This document shows, piece after piece, positions 12,798 to 14,103 of a DNA stretch of 14,103 nt. The notes under the pieces are model-generated. The model was not told the origin of the DNA and ran no database searches. It saw only the letters and a program-made list of their open reading frames with translations. A program made the translations under genes and the position numbers. Within the stretch, counting starts at the first letter, position 1. The number at the start of each line of letters is the position of its first letter. The stretch comes from an uncultured Roseiflexaceae bacterium (GTDB lineage: Bacteria > Chloroflexota > Chloroflexia > Chloroflexales > Roseiflexaceae): the NCBI GenBank assembly GCA_903932805.1, contig CAIZHO010000050.1, forward strand, positions 1 through 14,103. The letters are read 5' to 3'.

Positions 12798-14103
12798 ATG
12801 TCGGTATATTTGGTCGTTGTCACCACCCGCAATCATGCCGACGCACAAACCCTCTATTTGCTCCGCGGCACGCTCAACCCGTCTGGCGTCGCACTGCTGG
12901 CGACCGCACTCCTCGCAGACCCGATTACTCAGCAGGCGGCCTGGTACGACCTCGCCAGCGGGAGCCTCGACCTCCTCACGCACCCCAGCGACGAGGTCGC
13001 ATACCGACCTGGTGTGACCGATAACGAAGCCGAAAGTATCGCAACCGGTGCACGCCACCTGGGCATCATCCTGGCTGCGGTACGCACCCTGCGGCGCTAC
13101 CCCACCCGCACTGCTGGCACACCACTGCGGCACAACGATTTGATAGAACTCTGCCAAACATTCGACGCAGGCGACACAGCCGCACGCATTGCCTTTTATA
13201 TGCAGCTCGTCGCAGCACCCGTCCAACGCCCCAGCCACATCGCGACCGTACCACTGCGGTCCCTCGACGACGCCGGTTTGGTGCAGGCCAGCACCGAGGG
13301 ATTATTGGCGCTCGATCTCGACGAAATGCGTACCATACAGGCCTACTACCGGCGTGTCGATCGTGATCCCACCGATGGTGAACTCGAGACCATTGCCCAG
13401 ACCTGGAGCGAACACTGCTCCCACAAAACCTTCAAAGGGCGTGTGGTCTACGCCGGCGACGCACCGTCGATTGCTGCCGATGTCGCACACCTGCATCCTG
13501 CCTTGCTCGAACTCGGTACCAATGCGACCATCGACAGCCTCATCAAAACGCACCTGATGCGCGCCACCACTGCCACGGCACCCAAGCTGCGCCAGCTGAC
13601 CCTCATCTCGGCATTTGTCGACAACGCAGGCATTGTGGCCTTCGATGATGACACCGAACTCTCGTTCAAGGTCGAGACACACAACCATCCGTCGGCACTC
13701 GAACCGTTCGGTGGCGCCAATACCGGGATGGGCGGCGTGCTCCGCGACGTCCTCGGCGTATCTGCCAAACCCATTGCAGCCACCGACGTCTTTTGCTTCG
13801 GTCCTGCCAACGCCGACTTGAGTACCTATGGTGGGACTGTCTTGCCGACGCTCCAGGTCGCCCACGGGGTGGTAGCGGGCGTCCAAGACTACGGCAACAA
13901 AATCGGCGTCCCCATTGTGAATGGTGCGGTCTTTTATGACCCCGGGTATATCGCCAATCCGTTGGTGTTCTGCGGTACGGTCGGTATTGCACCGCGCAAC
14001 AGCCACCCACGCAATGTCTCGGCCGGTGATGCAATCGTGGTACTCGGCGGACGTACCGGTCGCGATGGCATCCACGGGGCGACGTTTTCGTCCATCGAGC
14101 TGA
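12798..14103 (+). CDS. purL: Phosphoribosylformylglycinamidine synthase, long form, 5' part (435 codons)
   Basis: The gene is open to the right edge, with 435 complete codons. PurL uses ATP and ammonia to turn FGAR into FGAM in de novo purine synthesis. Visible motifs are WSEHCSHKTFKG around residues 203-213 with the catalytic His206, the KVETHNHPSALEPFGGANTG segment from 291, which forms part of the ATP/substrate site, and VLGGRTGRDGIHGATFSS close to the edge. About 200 residues precede HCSHK, far more than in small PurL proteins, and begin VYLVVVTTRNHADAQTLYLL with later LLADPITQQAAWY. They look like a PurS-type ammonia-channel region built into the chain, so this is probably the long form (about 950-1000 aa) working with a separate PurQ. 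ATG at 12798 has GAGG five bases upstream; an ATG at 12794 is out of frame. Confidence 0.93.
   Translation, partial: MSVYLVVVTTRNHADAQTLYLLRGTLNPSGVALLATALLADPITQQAAWYDLASGSLDLLTHPSDEVAYRPGVTDNEAESIATGARHLGIILAAVRTLRRYPTRTAGTPLRHNDLIELCQTFDAGDTAARIAFYMQLVAAPVQRPSHIATVPLRSLDDAGLVQASTEGLLALDLDEMRTIQAYYRRVDRDPTDGELETIAQTWSEHCSHKTFKGRVVYAGDAPSIAADVAHLHPALLELGTNATIDSLIKTHLMRATTATAPKLRQLTLISAFVDNAGIVAFDDDTELSFKVETHNHPSALEPFGGANTGMGGVLRDVLGVSAKPIAATDVFCFGPANADLSTYGGTVLPTLQVAHGVVAGVQDYGNKIGVPIVNGAVFYDPGYIANPLVFCGTVGIAPRNSHPRNVSAGDAIVVLGGRTGRDGIHGATFSSIEL

Noticed and set aside
1..14103. A defence island, prophage, integrated element or secondary-metabolite cluster
   Set aside because: There are no integrases, transposases, nucleases, toxin pairs or biosynthetic megaenzymes; the genes are mostly recognisable chromosomal families with uniform codon use.

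Overview
The window carries thirteen protein genes (eleven complete, two cut by the window edges) and no rRNA, tRNA, CRISPR array or mobile element that I can see. The best taxonomic clue is a row of three lipoprotein cupredoxins. Their copper-ligand spacing (His, +65 Cys, +5 His, +5 Met) is that of auracyanin, the blue-copper electron carrier of filamentous anoxygenic phototrophs. Together with the moderately high GC, a long-form PurL and Chloroflexi-like extracytoplasmic domains, this points to Chloroflexota, class Chloroflexia, probably Chloroflexales. That placement is inference from gene content, not a database match.

Left part (1-4003, all minus strand): the 5' end of a four-helix-bundle (S23/IVP family) gene runs off the left edge. 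Two tandem, clearly paralogous acyltransferase-3 membrane proteins follow, each with an unusual N-terminal extracytoplasmic segment before the catalytic membrane domain. Centre-left (4067-6654, plus strand): a consensus -10 promoter drives a small four-helix membrane protein and, 18 bp later, an ABC-F translation factor. A perfect hairpin and two heptamer repeat arrays fill the convergent gap to the next block.

Centre (6791-9857): an M42 metallo-aminopeptidase and a PHP-domain phosphoesterase lie on the minus strand. A SIS-domain aminosugar-phosphate isomerase/deaminase is divergent from them, across a 197-bp gap holding an inverted GTTAACG/CGTTAAC pair. Right-centre (9866-11550, minus): the three auracyanin-like genes. 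The first transcribed has a strong promoter (TTGACA-16-TAATAT), paired GCACGTGT boxes and its own intrinsic terminator; the other two follow, with a second terminator at the end.

Right (11564-14103): a translationally coupled pair on the minus strand (a bacterial PH-domain membrane protein and an unrecognised 186-aa protein) is divergent from purL, whose first 435 codons are in the window. No single pathway unites the region. It reads as chromosomal backbone with small transcription units: envelope acylation, ribosome-associated ATPase, peptide and sugar-phosphate metabolism, periplasmic or cell-surface electron transfer, and purine synthesis. Every intergenic gap is under 300 bp.
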